A DNA stretch of 64,000 nt, taken from Selaginella moellendorffii. Lineage: Eukaryota; Streptophyta; Lycopodiopsida; Selaginellales; Selaginellaceae. This document shows positions 10,801 through 20,633 of the stretch, piece after piece. The DNA is taken from contig NW_003314264.1 of the NCBI RefSeq assembly GCF_000143415.4, forward strand, positions 1,566,733 through 1,630,732, read 5' to 3'. Each line of letters opens with the position of its first letter. The stretch's first letter is position 1. The notes under the pieces were generated by a model. It was not told the origin of the DNA, made no database searches, and saw only the letters and a list, made by a program, of their open reading frames with translations. The position numbers and the translations under genes are program-made.

Positions 10801-11660
10801 TTGAGTTCATTAAGGCATGGAAGTGTGCACACATGCTATCAAGCCACTGACCTGGCACTTCTGGCTCTGATCCTTTGCACCATCTTCCAGACCATCGAAT
10901 ACACAGGCTTCCCGGTTCCATGGATGACTAATTGCATCATTCCAATCCATAAGGATGTTCCTGACAACTACTGCTGCATTATGGTCAGCAGCGTTTTCTC
11001 GAAACTCTATGCACACATGCTGGAGAGAAGACTCTCCCAGTGAGCAGAAGAACTCCAAATGCATACTTGGGGGCAAGCTGGATTTTGGCCCAGATGCGGT
11101 GTCGATCATCTGGTCATGTTGCGGACAATTATGGACTGAAGGTGGACAAGGCAAGGCCTACTAATCTGTTGTTTGTGGACTTCACCAAAGCTTTTGATAC
11201 AGTCCCCTGCAATCTTCTATTTGAGCACCTCCGGGATCTGAACACACCTCCGTCTCTCATCACAGCTATCTGCCACCTCTACACCAAGATTCAAGCTGAA
11301 TTGGTAGGATGAGCAGCGATCAATTCCTGGAAAAGTGCCTCAATGGTAAATTCCGAACAAAGTCGGAGACAAGGGGCAGCCCTGTAACCCTGTTTGATAT
11401 CCAGATGGCGTGACTGTTTCTCCAATTACTTCTCTACACCAATGACTTGCTCTTGCTCGCCAACTCCCACGGGCAAATGCAAAGACAGCTTGATGCTCTC
11501 GCAAGATTTTGCACACCAACACAGCTCTCCATAAAACTCAGTAAGACACAGCTGCTGGCTTCGGGAAGGGATGGAAGACCCTCCCCCCTCTGTTCTATTC
11601 AGGCCACAAGGTCATGAGAGCAATATAGTACAAGTACCTTGGCATCACCCTGCATCAGCA
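10801..11660 (+). pseudogene. LINE reverse transcriptase fragment with micro-inversion
   Basis: This plus-strand relic of a non-LTR retrotransposon RT is spread over three frames. Recognisable blocks are WMTNCIIPIHK (RT 0/1), MVSSVFSKLYAHMLERRLS, VDFTKAFDTVPCNLLFEHL, PDGVTVSPIT, LLLLANS (where the catalytic YADD site reads YTND) and a C-terminal block of the type LDALARFC...LSKTQLLASGR. The QGCPLSPTLFGIY block expected between the second and third groups is present only on the minus strand at about 11345-11398, so a small inversion has occurred. Endonuclease and tail regions are absent. It is not functional. Confidence 0.75.
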
Positions 11661-11739
11661 ACATCCTTGGAAGGTACCATTTGATCTCTCGGGGCAGTTA
11701 AAGGTGGCTCATCACCTAACACGTGGGCATAGCCTTCTT

Positions 11740-13575
11740 GGGTCACACTGGCCGACAATATATCAAAGTGAAAAAGATTAGCATATTGCTTCTTGAGTTG
11801 GTCAATTGTTATGATGCAAAGATTGTTGAAAGGATTTAGAGAGGGAATAGAGGAGTAAAATGAAAACACAGTAAAAAGTAATAGGGAGACAAAAGTGATG
11901 AAAGTAAAAGTAAAAACAAAGGGACAAAATGGAACAAAAGTAGAAGGAAAGAAAAAAATATGTAAAAGTATGAAATAAAAGGGAGAAGCTTCAAAATCAC
12001 ATTGCATTGCAATTAATTTATACCAAAGATGATGTCAAAAGTTTGACTTAGCACCACCTACAATAATTAAAGTTCAAGTTTGAGTCGACCACATGCATAG
12101 TTAAGTTTGCCTCATCTCGCGCATATGCATGTGTACGGCCATTGCTATAAAGAATGAAGATTAGCTCTGCCATATAATGCAATTGTAAATAGCAATATTT
12201 GACAATAGGCCGAGCAATAGATGATAAATTTGAGCTCATATCAACCAATATTAAGAAAATAATAGGAGACCTTTTATTATAAGAACAAGCTTGGAAAGTA
12301 AACACTAGTGCCAAGTGAACCTTTTGATAGTACTCCTGAAAGACAGATAGAAGAGCCACTAATTTATGTGTGCAAAAGTTCTCTATGACTCACACAACTC
12401 CTCATTAGTTTTTTGGAAGAATCTCTATGTCAAGAACAAAAACACCAACAAAATGTTATTGATGTCAAGCCCCCCACTCAAGAAATGGAGGACATCAATC
12501 TGGAAAACATTGATAACACTAATATGTATAGCCAACCTCATCACATGCCCAACAATGGACATCATGGCCACGACTACATCTTTACTCTTGTCCTTGAATA
12601 TATGCAGTAACAACATCAACCTTTATCAGAATAGAATCATTTACTATAAAAAGTGGAGTTGAAAGACATGCAACAATAAGTGAAAGAGGTGATGGTTTAT
12701 AACATTGTGCCAATCAAAGAATATTGTTAAGGGGGAGCAAGTGCATGCACAAATCCCATAAGATCTTAACAAAGTGAAAGCCACAATATTCTTAACTTGA
12801 TTTGTTCTAATATATTTGGCTCCACATGAAACAAAAAGCTCCAGAAACAAACACTAAATTGCATCATTGACTTAGATGCTTTTTGATGAAGACAGTGCAA
12901 TTGTTGGAAGGCATCATCATAATTATTAATATGTCCAAATGCATGCTTGAAAATGTCTAAAAGAATGTTTTAATCTATGAAAGTGGTTGCACTCAAATCA
13001 TTGTACCATTGTAACGTTATCCCTTGGAGATGTGTGAGAAACCCACATAGATGCCAAGCATCATCCTAAAGATCACCATAAAGTGATCAAAATAGTGGTA
13101 CAAATCATCCCTAGAATTCCCATGAAAGAACTCCAACCAAACACGAGAATTAGCAGTAATAGTAGGAAGAGTTATACTATACACCATAAATACCATCATT
13201 AATTGAGTTTGATTGTTTAATTACAATTGCACCAACTATTGTTCTAGAGTCAAAGGAGGAGGAGGCTACTACTCTGTTATGAAGATGAATGAAAAGGAAA
13301 AAAACAATAAAGAAGAAACTAATAAAAAATTATAAGGAAAGTGAGATTTAAATAATGTAAAAGTTAGGTCTAAACCAAAATCCTAAATCCAAGCACTCCT
13401 TAGGGATAATCAAAGCTACTTCTCACCTTCACCAATGTGAGTGTATAGAATATAAAAAAATGCATATCAATTAGCCAAAAAACTTTAGTTTATATAAAAG
13501 AGGAAGTGGTCTAGATTGAAACCAATCTAATAGTTATAAAAATCCTGCTACACTAATATTAGTATGAACTTCACA
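11740..13575 (-). mobile_element. Degenerate family A copy (protease, gag, leader, LTR)
   Basis: On the minus strand this follows the intact element from its LTR (13436-13575) through leader and gag to the protease/pre-RT region (about 11740-12360), where it breaks off against unrelated sequence. Stops and frameshifts pervade it. The segment near 12060-12360 corresponds to the protease region and 12480-12620 to the gag zinc-knuckle region. Confidence 0.8.
13436..13575 (-). repeat. Family A LTR (inverted, internally deleted)
   Basis: It begins TGTGAG and ends TTCACA, about 140 bp instead of 174. It retains the counterpart of the LTR TATA-region block. Confidence 0.75.
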
Positions 13576-13684
13576 AAAGCTATCAAGATATCTAAAATTA
13601 GTGACTAATAATCTGTGCTTGCAACAAATGTTTAGTTTACTTATTTTCTCTTATTTATTTTAGTTTATTATATTAATTAAGTGC

Positions 13685-13800
13685 AGGCTGGGTGATAGTG
13701 AATATACCTAGAATAACTTTGGATATTCTTGGATATCTACCATCTATTGGTTGATATGCAAAAATATTGTGCTTATCAATTATAAATAATTATAATAACA
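13685..13800 (+). repeat. Family C MITE fragment
   Basis: It shares GATAGTGAATATACCTA and the following TATTCT block with copy 1 at 2566, then diverges. Confidence 0.5.
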
Positions 13801-14149
13801 ACTTAACCACGACAAGGCATATTTTTGGGCTTAAGATGGAGTTTTTATGACACTCTAATACTCTAAAATATGAGAGAGTAGAGTTGGACTATTGATATTC
13901 ACAACATAATTACTATAAGAAAGTTATTTAGTTAAAGCTTGTTTCAGTATATAATCGTTTAAAAAAGATAATTTTATTCTGGTATATGATTATTGAATAA
14001 AAATGTGACTTACATTTTTACACATAAACATGTGATTCCTAACAAATATTTAATAATTATAAATGTAATTACATTTTAATTAATAATAAATAAGAAAGAA
14101 CTACTATTGCATGCAATACACAAAAAACATTTTATGCATGTTTTATGCA

Positions 14150-14328
14150 GCAATAATAATAGTGTCATTCTTATTAAGTATTTTTGAATAATCCAATTGA
14201 TCAATAATTATAAACATATATATAATCTATAAATAAATATTAATCTTATTCCATATTGACCATTAGATGGTAGAATATTCTAGAATATTTAGGTACAGTC
14301 CCCTACAGGTTTTGCTTAAACAAACCAA
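14150..14328 (-). mobile_element. MITE-like element, family C (copy 3)
   Basis: In inverted orientation it shares AATTGATCAATAATTATAAA, ATGGTAGAATATTCTAGAAT and the terminal palindrome in mutated form (GGTTTTGCTTAAACAAACC). Confidence 0.55.
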
Positions 14329-14353
14329 AACTTATCTAATTACCCTTTTGTAT

Positions 14354-14431
14354 TATGAGTGCATGGAATACATAAATATGCATATTTAATTAACCCAAAA
14401 ACCCTAGATCATATATAAGAGCAAATGGTCT
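14354..14431 (-). repeat. Family A LTR fragment
   Basis: TATGAGTGCATGGAATA through a TATATAAGAGC-like block matches roughly the promoter-distal half of the inverted LTR, then the similarity stops. Confidence 0.6.
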
Positions 14432-14765
14432 AATGTAACACATTTCAATTGGGGTTGAGTTCTAAGCTCATGAAATGAGAGTTTGGTACACACTTAAATC
14501 CCTTATAAGCACCTAACTCCCTATACTTAGCTCTTATATGAAAAATGGTGTTAAATAAAGTGTGATATAATTTTAATATACTAGTGATCTAATGTGAGGA
14601 GATGGGTACCCCATCAATTAACACAACATAGATTCAGATCAAAGCCAGATGTAGAATAAAGAGTGACACATCTTAATAAAAGCTAAATGAATGTCTTAAA
14701 TTGTCAATTATGCTTCTAACTACTATCCTTACTATACATTTAGAATTGTATATATCCCCTTCCCT

Positions 14766-14900
14766 ACATGGAATATAAAAATGTGCAAATTTGATTAACC
14801 CAAAAATCTTGGTCTATATTGAAGCCAATTCAATAGCTACCAAAATTATACTATCTTAATAATAGTATATGGCATTTTATCCATACACTTTGACCTCACA
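14766..14900 (-). repeat. Family A LTR remnant (solo)
   Basis: The CATGGAATAT start, AACCCAAAAATC middle, TAGTATATGGCAT block and CTCACA end align with the inverted LTR, with a deletion in the TATA region. No internal sequence is attached. Confidence 0.65.
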
Positions 14901-15443
14901 TAACAAATATATTCTTATTTATTATTAATTAACATAAAATATATATTGTTAAATATCTCTTAATTTGTATAATTAAAAAGTATATTAAATTTATATAGCT
15001 TAAGTAAAGAATAGGTATACATTTGGCTTAATTATAAAAACAAAGAATATGTGGATGCATATATTTCATTTATAGATCAACATATCTACCAATGCTATTT
15101 ATGCTATGTTTCTTTAAAAATTACATTTTTTATTCAAAATATAGAGATCTACAATGTATAGATATTATATTAGTTAGTTTTTTTTATATTAGTACATCTG
15201 GAGGAGTAAATTAATAATGACAATAAGTAATAACAATAAAAATATGTTATAAATATATATTATCATTAGTATATTACTAAATAGTATTTATAATTAAGTA
15301 AAAAAGTGGAAAATATTTTAAAACGTTCAAGGAATTTAGGAAAAATAGTTTTGTGAAAATTTCTTATACTGTGGAATTTAGTACTAACAATACTAACATA
15401 TTTAATATTTGATTGTCAATCTCAAAAAATCAATATAGCAGTC
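14901..15443. other. AT-rich intergenic region, left part of a duplicated segment
   Basis: No gene was seen. From about here onward the sequence recurs in decayed form at 28195-28660, so this is the left part of a duplicated segment running to about 17340. Confidence 0.55.
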
Positions 15444-15902
15444 ATGCCACTTCATTTTTCAGATGCACATATAGATTTAATTATAAGATCAATGAGGTAT
15501 TTACCTACTATGGCAGGTATTCATAACACAAGTAGATATGAACTTGGAATTTCTTGGGGATATCCTACCACTGTTTCTCTTACTTATATGAGATTTAAAA
15601 CATTTAAACAAAGTGATAGAGAATCTCCACAATGTAGTGTAGAATCTTTAGAAAATGAAAGAATATTTGTTTCAGGTAGACTTCTATTAGAAGCATATAA
15701 AAGAATGGTTGACTTGGTTGAATTTGCAGCACAATCTAGAGCTTATGGACATGTTCAAGTTGTTATGCCATATTTTCTTGTAGATTATTTCACAATTTCA
15801 AGTCCAACAAGAAATCCTAATCAACCACCACAACCAAAACTACCACCTATACTTCTCTCAAATAAATTATTTTTTGCAAAAGTTAGAATTAAAAACAAAT
15901 GA
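15444..15902 (+). CDS. Uncharacterised 152-aa protein upstream of a lectin-like ORF
   Basis: This uninterrupted ATG-to-TGA frame of 152 codons has AT-rich codon use unlike the GC-richer RAD1 and methyltransferase genes. I do not recognise the family. Visible features are a central acidic/basic helical stretch around LLLEAYKRMVDLVEFAAQS (about residues 79-97) and a proline-rich linker, NPNQPPQPKLPP (about 123-134). A linker at that position suggests a second domain once followed. The next frame, shifted by one base and overlapping by 29 bases, encodes a lectin-like domain. A degenerate copy at about 28665-29098 keeps the terminal TGA. It may be a real two-domain gene split by a frameshift, or may hide an unusual intron. 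Confidence 0.5.
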   Translation: MPLHFSDAHIDLIIRSMRYLPTMAGIHNTSRYELGISWGYPTTVSLTYMRFKTFKQSDRESPQCSVESLENERIFVSGRLLLEAYKRMVDLVEFAAQSRAYGHVQVVMPYFLVDYFTISSPTRNPNQPPQPKLPPILLSNKLFFAKVRIKNK

Positions 15903-16329
15903 AACTAGTAATATTATTGATTTTGATTTGGTTAATTGCTGGCCATATAGTTATATAGTAGAAGCTGGAAATTTAAAGATGATAGGATCTTATATAACCT
16001 CAAGAAACAGTATTGTTTCAGCTAATTATAAGTATAGACTCACATTATATGAAAATTGCAATCTTGTGCTTCACAATATCAAGAAAGATTTTAATTATTG
16101 GTCAACAAAAACTGAAAATAAAGACAAAAATTGTTATTTACAAGTGCTAATCAATGGTAAAGTTGGGATATGGGGTGATAATGGTCTAGTTTGGTTGATA
16201 GAATTGGATTGTAATAAAATAAATTGCATTATGGTTGGTCTTGTTTTATATGTGACTAATTCAGGTATACTTATATTAAAAGATACAACTACTGGAAAAA
16301 TATTTTCAATCTCAAATCAAAATTCTTAA
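15874..16329 (+). CDS. GNA-related (bulb-type) lectin-like domain ORF
   Basis: This open frame of about 151 codons has no early ATG (the first is near residue 36), so it is probably the continuation of the upstream ORF rather than a separate gene. Three beta-strand repeats resemble the GNA/B-lectin fold: YRLTLYENCNLVLHN, YLQVLINGKVGIW and LVLYVTNSGILILKD. Canonical mannose sites read QxDxNxVxY; here they are only partly kept, so sugar binding is doubtful. In the family these domains bind mannose and occur in secreted defence lectins and receptor kinases. No signal peptide or kinase is seen. A decayed duplicate lies at 29098-29480. Confidence 0.5.
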   Translation: MQKLELKTNETSNIIDFDLVNCWPYSYIVEAGNLKMIGSYITSRNSIVSANYKYRLTLYENCNLVLHNIKKDFNYWSTKTENKDKNCYLQVLINGKVGIWGDNGLVWLIELDCNKINCIMVGLVLYVTNSGILILKDTTTGKIFSISNQNS

Positions 16330-16865
16330 TTTAAAATATTTGAAATCTATTATCATAAAGGAGAGAATTTTAAAATTATTTCACTCCATAAAAGGCTATA
16401 GAGGGTGGTAAATTTTTTCACCATTTGGGATCTTAATCTTGGAAAAGAGCTTGAAAATGTTAGCCAACTTATAATATATTTTTCTAGGAGCATGATTGAG
16501 GTGAGGTAGTAACAACATGAGAAGCAGAGGAAATAGAGCTCGTCCCTGGTGTACTTTTCTCCCTTTTTCTTTACCTTTGATCCCTTTAAACAATTTTTCT
16601 TCTTGCAAACAACACACACGACACCACTGACTCAACACATTAACACACTAACACTCCGAAAAACATAAGAATCGATCCAAGTGTAGCTTACCAAACTAAA
16701 GTACAGCATTGTAAGTTTGTGACAACAAAGCAGATGAAGCTTGCTCAAGGAAGCATTTACTTTCTGGTACTGATTAGTAAAGGTTTACGTAAGTTATTGT
16801 AAACCATTATCCTAGAATATATTTGAATTTTTCTAAATGACTCATCTTTACATACTCTTCTTTCT
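16330..16865. other. Intergenic region between lectin-like ORF and DCD gene
   Basis: It holds the 3' flank of the minus-strand DCD gene. The sequence recurs in decayed form at 29485-29990. No gene was recognised. Confidence 0.5.
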
Positions 16866-18115
16866 TTACTCCGTCCTGGCTTCTTCAAACAAATCCAGCA
16901 GCTTCAAAGTCTGGAAGAACCAAGTTCCAAAGTTTGAATCTTTTTTTTCACTCCAAGGCTAGATTTTAGTCTACCTCTGGCACCGAGAGCTGCAAGCGAA
17001 ACTTTGGGCCGTCGTAGTGATGGAGTATGGGCCGAAACGCATCCTCCTCCAGAGCTTTACAGGCCTTTCGCACTCTCGTTCTTACCTGTATGGGATCACG
17101 ATGGGTTTTCCTTTGTAGCTCTTGCAGCTCAAGAACAAGAAAAAGCTTTCTATTCTCCTAGAAAACGAGAGACAAACCTGAGCTGGGAATCTCGACTCTC
17201 CGCGGCACTTCTTGTCCTCCCACGCAGTTGCATCGATGTTGGAGCCTCCAAAACTTGTTGCCTGGATTGGATTGATAGATTCTTTAGAGTTTCAAAGAGG
17301 ACAACGGCAAAGAAGCACTTAAGTGTAATACGTACCTCGTAAATCCCATGAAGCTGATGCGTGGAGTAATTGTATAGAAACAATGGCAGCCCCGGCTGGA
17401 TTGCTCTCACCGAGTCACGGTATCTTTGGGGAAGGCCTGCGAAGTTCTTCTAGGTGAGAAACGAGATAAAGGAAAGAAAAAAATTAAAAAAACAAGAGAA
17501 GAAAAAAAAACTTACGAGCGTTTTATGGCCGAGAGCAAGAGAAAAAATGGAGATGGTGGAGTTTTGTTTCAACGGGATGTAAGGTTTACCGAAGAGTTGG
17601 CGCTTGAGATCTTCTTGCATGGTATCGTTGTTGCACACGAAGATATACCCACCGAGGACCTCGCTCCGGGGAAGCGTCTCGGATGGAGGAAGCGTCTTGA
17701 AGCGTTTGTCCTGACTGTTTTGCGAGCCTTGCTGCTGCTGGATCGAGGCAGCCTCCCCGGTCTTGGCCGACTCCACCGCGCTGCTGCTGCTTTGCTTGTG
17801 GTGATCTTCGTGGCTGCCGCTCGCGTTCTTGGATCTTGCCGATCGCTTGGAACTGGAAGTGGAACCAGAGCTCCTGGTGGCTGCTGCATTGTCCGAAGCG
17901 CCGCTAGCGCTGGTGGGCTGTGGCTGCTGCGACTGATTTGGATGGCTTGGAGGATGGTTTTGCTGGATCGGAGGATTCGGAGGATGGCGATGGTGGTGGT
18001 GGTGATTTTGCTGCTGCGTCACAAATTGCTGGAAGTTCCACTTGCCCTCCTCGTCCATGCACCAGATCGGGCTCCCCCAAATCGCCAGCGTTGCTATGTG
18101 ATAAACGCTCAACAT
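16866..18115 (-). CDS. DCD-domain (development and cell death) protein, NRP/B2-like
   Basis: Five minus-strand exons join to 288 codons: 18115-17590, 17436-17336, 17261-17178, 17085-16975 and 16910-16866. All introns are GT-AG. The first exon encodes a low-complexity Gln/His/Ser/Asn-rich N-terminus (about residues 30-135). The DCD domain starts near residue 153 with LGGYIFVCNNDTMQEDLKRQ and runs through PGLPLFLYNYSTHQLHGIYE, AWEDKKCRGESRFPAQV and FRPILHHYDGPKFRL to close to the C-terminus. This matches plant N-rich/B2 proteins linked to stress-induced cell death and ER stress. A second ATG near codon 20 (about 18057) is a possible alternative start. The gene is divergent from the methyltransferase-like gene. 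A pseudogene copy of its 3' exons lies at 29998-30400. Confidence 0.85.
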
Positions 18116-18506
18116 TTAAGGAGGAAATCTCCCAGCTGATGGCCCCAAGCTTGCTACCACTCGATCGCTTGCAAAGAGCTCGAGCGTAGGAATCACTTGA
18201 GAGACGAAGTCGAGAAAAATCACTCTCCGCGCCACAAACCCTGTTTTAGCCTCTTTTTTATGACCTAATCCCATCGAATAATGGCCCCGCGAATTTCAAC
18301 GGCTGGACGCTGGTCCACGTCAGCGGCAGTTTAAAGTGGTCTTATCCACGAAAGCTGGGATATTATCGAGATGGAATATACCGGCACGTGAACACGTATT
18401 GACGAGATTTGAACTCACGCCCTTTCGCAAAGCCGTCATTATGCGTGCTAACTTAATCTAATCTGTTAGGTCTTTGTGCTTGTATCGTTATGCGCGGGCA
18501 AACGAA
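18116..18506. promoter_or_regulatory. Shared divergent promoter region
   Basis: About 390 bp separate the start codons of the DCD gene (-) and the methyltransferase-like gene (+), so both 5' leaders and core promoters must fit here. A CACGTG palindrome (18384-18389, a G-box core) and a second ACGTG (18316-18320) are visible. A tRNA-like B-box stretch lies at about 18394-18440 on the minus strand. Confidence 0.5.
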
Positions 18507-19876
18507 ATGGGGGAGCTCATCTCGCGATCGCTGCTCCTCGGCGTCGCAATGCTGCTCTTGCTGCTCGCATTTGAATGGAATCTTGACTGGAAGCACCTCG
18601 GACCCCCGGCGTCGTGGGCCAGCGAGCGCTACTGCGTGAGGAAGATCGACGGCGCAGGCGGGCACTCCTCTGATTTCGGCCTCCTGGGCGTGCCCTGGTG
18701 CAAGTAAGTGCCGAAATATCGATCGACCGATCGGCATTGAGTGTTCCATTGCACGGTCTTGAAAATTTCTCTTCCAGGTCCAAGATCCCGGTGGAATGGA
18801 GCAAGAGCGAGCTCCTCTTCGGGCTCTACGACTTCTTGCCCGTCTACGCGACGCGGCCGGTCCAGCACAACCAGTGGGGGACGAGGCTGGATCACTCTTT
18901 CGGGCTGTGGTTCTTGGCGCGGCGGCTCCAGCCGGAGATTATCATCGAGAGCGGCGTGCACAGGGGTCACTCGACGTGGATCTTGCGGCAGGCAATGCCG
19001 AATGCGTCGATCATCACGCTCAGCCCCGAGCACCCCCGATCGCACGAGAGCGAGGGACCCTTCTACGTTGATGCGAAGGCATTCTACTTCACCGAGGAGA
19101 ACTTTACCGATTTTGCGAGCATGGACTGGGACCAAGTCCTGGGCGACGTAGTGAGGCACCGATTTCGCGTCGACAAGGCCAAGGTGTTGGTGTTCTTTGA
19201 CGATCACCAGAGCCATCTCAAGAGGTGAGAGCCCAAAATTTTCTCTTCTCTATCACTCTGTGCTCTTTGAAAGGGTGCAGCAGGCGCAGCAAGCGGGCTT
19301 CAAGCACCTAGTCTTCGACGATAACTATGACACTGGGTCTGGAGATGAGTACTCGCTCCGGCAAATATGTGATCAGCTTACCACCGGTGAGAGATCTAGA
19401 GATCACCGATCCTTTTTCCAAGAACCAGTTATCATCTTTGGTGAAATTTATGTTTCGCTTTGTCAGGAGGTGGCCACTCTTGCTCCCTGAGCAGCAGGGA
19501 GGCGGAGGTCCGATCCCAGCGAAAGAGAGCATGGGAGCGAGCAGTGGACATGACGGAGCTGTGCAGCATGAGCGGAGCATGGTGGGGGATCCGGGGCGAG
19601 ATGCGCGACAACTTCGACAAGATCAAAGTCCCCATCTCCCATCAGGATCACATCGAAAACTACAAGCTCGTCCAATCCATGCTGCAAATCTACTGGGAGG
19701 TGCCGCCGCTGGCCAGCCCGAGCTTGAGCTACCAGAGGGCTTACGACCCCGCAAGAACGGTGGGTCCACTCCTGGGGGAGGATGAACGGGAGGTTTACAA
19801 CAGGCTCGGGCTCGACAAGCTCGACGAGTGGGAGTTTAGCGAGTATATTCAAATGGCTTACGCGCGACTCAAATGA
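18507..19876 (+). CDS. Plant-specific methyltransferase-like, membrane-anchored protein
   Basis: Four exons give 388 codons: 18507-18703, 18778-19224, 19274-19386 and 19467-19876. Introns are GT-AG, 49-80 bp. A hydrophobic stretch at about residues 9-22 (LLLGVAMLLLLLAF) predicts a signal anchor, so the protein may be a Golgi or ER type II membrane protein. The body resembles an uncharacterised plant family annotated as S-adenosylmethionine-dependent methyltransferase-like. Hallmarks are EIIIESGVHRGHSTWILRQA (Rossmann-like motif I), VLVFFDDHQSHLKR, HLVFDDNYDTGSGDEYSLRQ, CSMSGAWWGIRGEMRDNF and a C-terminal SEYIQMAYARL. Substrate is unknown. The first in-frame ATG at 18507 is used. The coding sequence is GC-rich, unlike its surroundings. 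Confidence 0.85.
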
Positions 19877-20630
19877 TCTTCTAAACACCAATCAGATTTT
19901 TAAAATATTCCTTCACAGAAAGCAGATGCTTGAAATATTTTTCTGAATTCCACTGCTCTTTTGCCAGTCAAAGCCCGCGTGGCAAAGGGGGAAAGATCCT
20001 GGCCGTACATGGTAATCCGCACGTGGTGCAAAAGTTTTCTGCATGGCCACTTTTGAAAGTGAGCAATAAACATGAAAATTTGGAATCTGATTCTACAAGA
20101 TTCCAAGATTCCAAGGTTAGTTTCATTGGGAGCAGCAAGAGACAAAGGTTAAAATTTTGTATATATTATTGTATGTAATTTTTATTTAATGAATACTTCT
20201 GGTTGTTTTTGCCTATAAATGGTTGTAATTATGAATGTATCATTCAGAATGATCTTTCCATACTTGTATTAACCTTCACATGAATCATATCTATATGAAA
20301 GGTGGTAAGATCAAGATATGTCCATAACAACACCAGGTGACAACTATGAGAGTTACTGAAAAGTGTGATGAAGTTTACTGTATATTTGTTTAGTATATAT
20401 ACAAGTTGGGACAAAGGTGATATAAATACATTAGCTAGGCACATAATTAACTTTCTTTGGTTTACATAAGTTAGTATTCCATAGCTATTGACTGCATTAG
20501 GTTGCAACCTCCTTGATCAAGTTACCATGGAGGGAGATCACAAACTAGGAAGAGAGGAGCAATTAATGCATATACACAAGGAACTTACTAATCTTCAAAA
20601 TAATGGTGCATACAAGGTGTAGATATATAT
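19877..20630. other. Intergenic region, no gene seen
   Basis: This is the 3' flank of the methyltransferase-like gene followed by AT-rich sequence. No supported feature was found. Confidence 0.55.
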
Positions 20631-20633
20631 CAT

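Noticed and set aside
15444-15902. Idea that the ORF before the lectin-like frame is a ribosome-inactivating protein A chain
   Set aside because: None of the conserved active-site stretches of that family can be found by eye, so no such call is made.
17426-18139. 237-codon plus-strand ORF over the DCD gene
   Set aside because: It is antisense to an exon with clear DCD homology and good splice sites, and has no recognisable motif.
18629-19216. 195-codon minus-strand ORF over the methyltransferase-like gene
   Set aside because: It is a shadow of the GC-rich coding exon on the other strand.
20244-20507. Possible copia remnant on the minus strand
   Set aside because: Only vague similarity, with no RT, RNase H or integrase motif identifiable.
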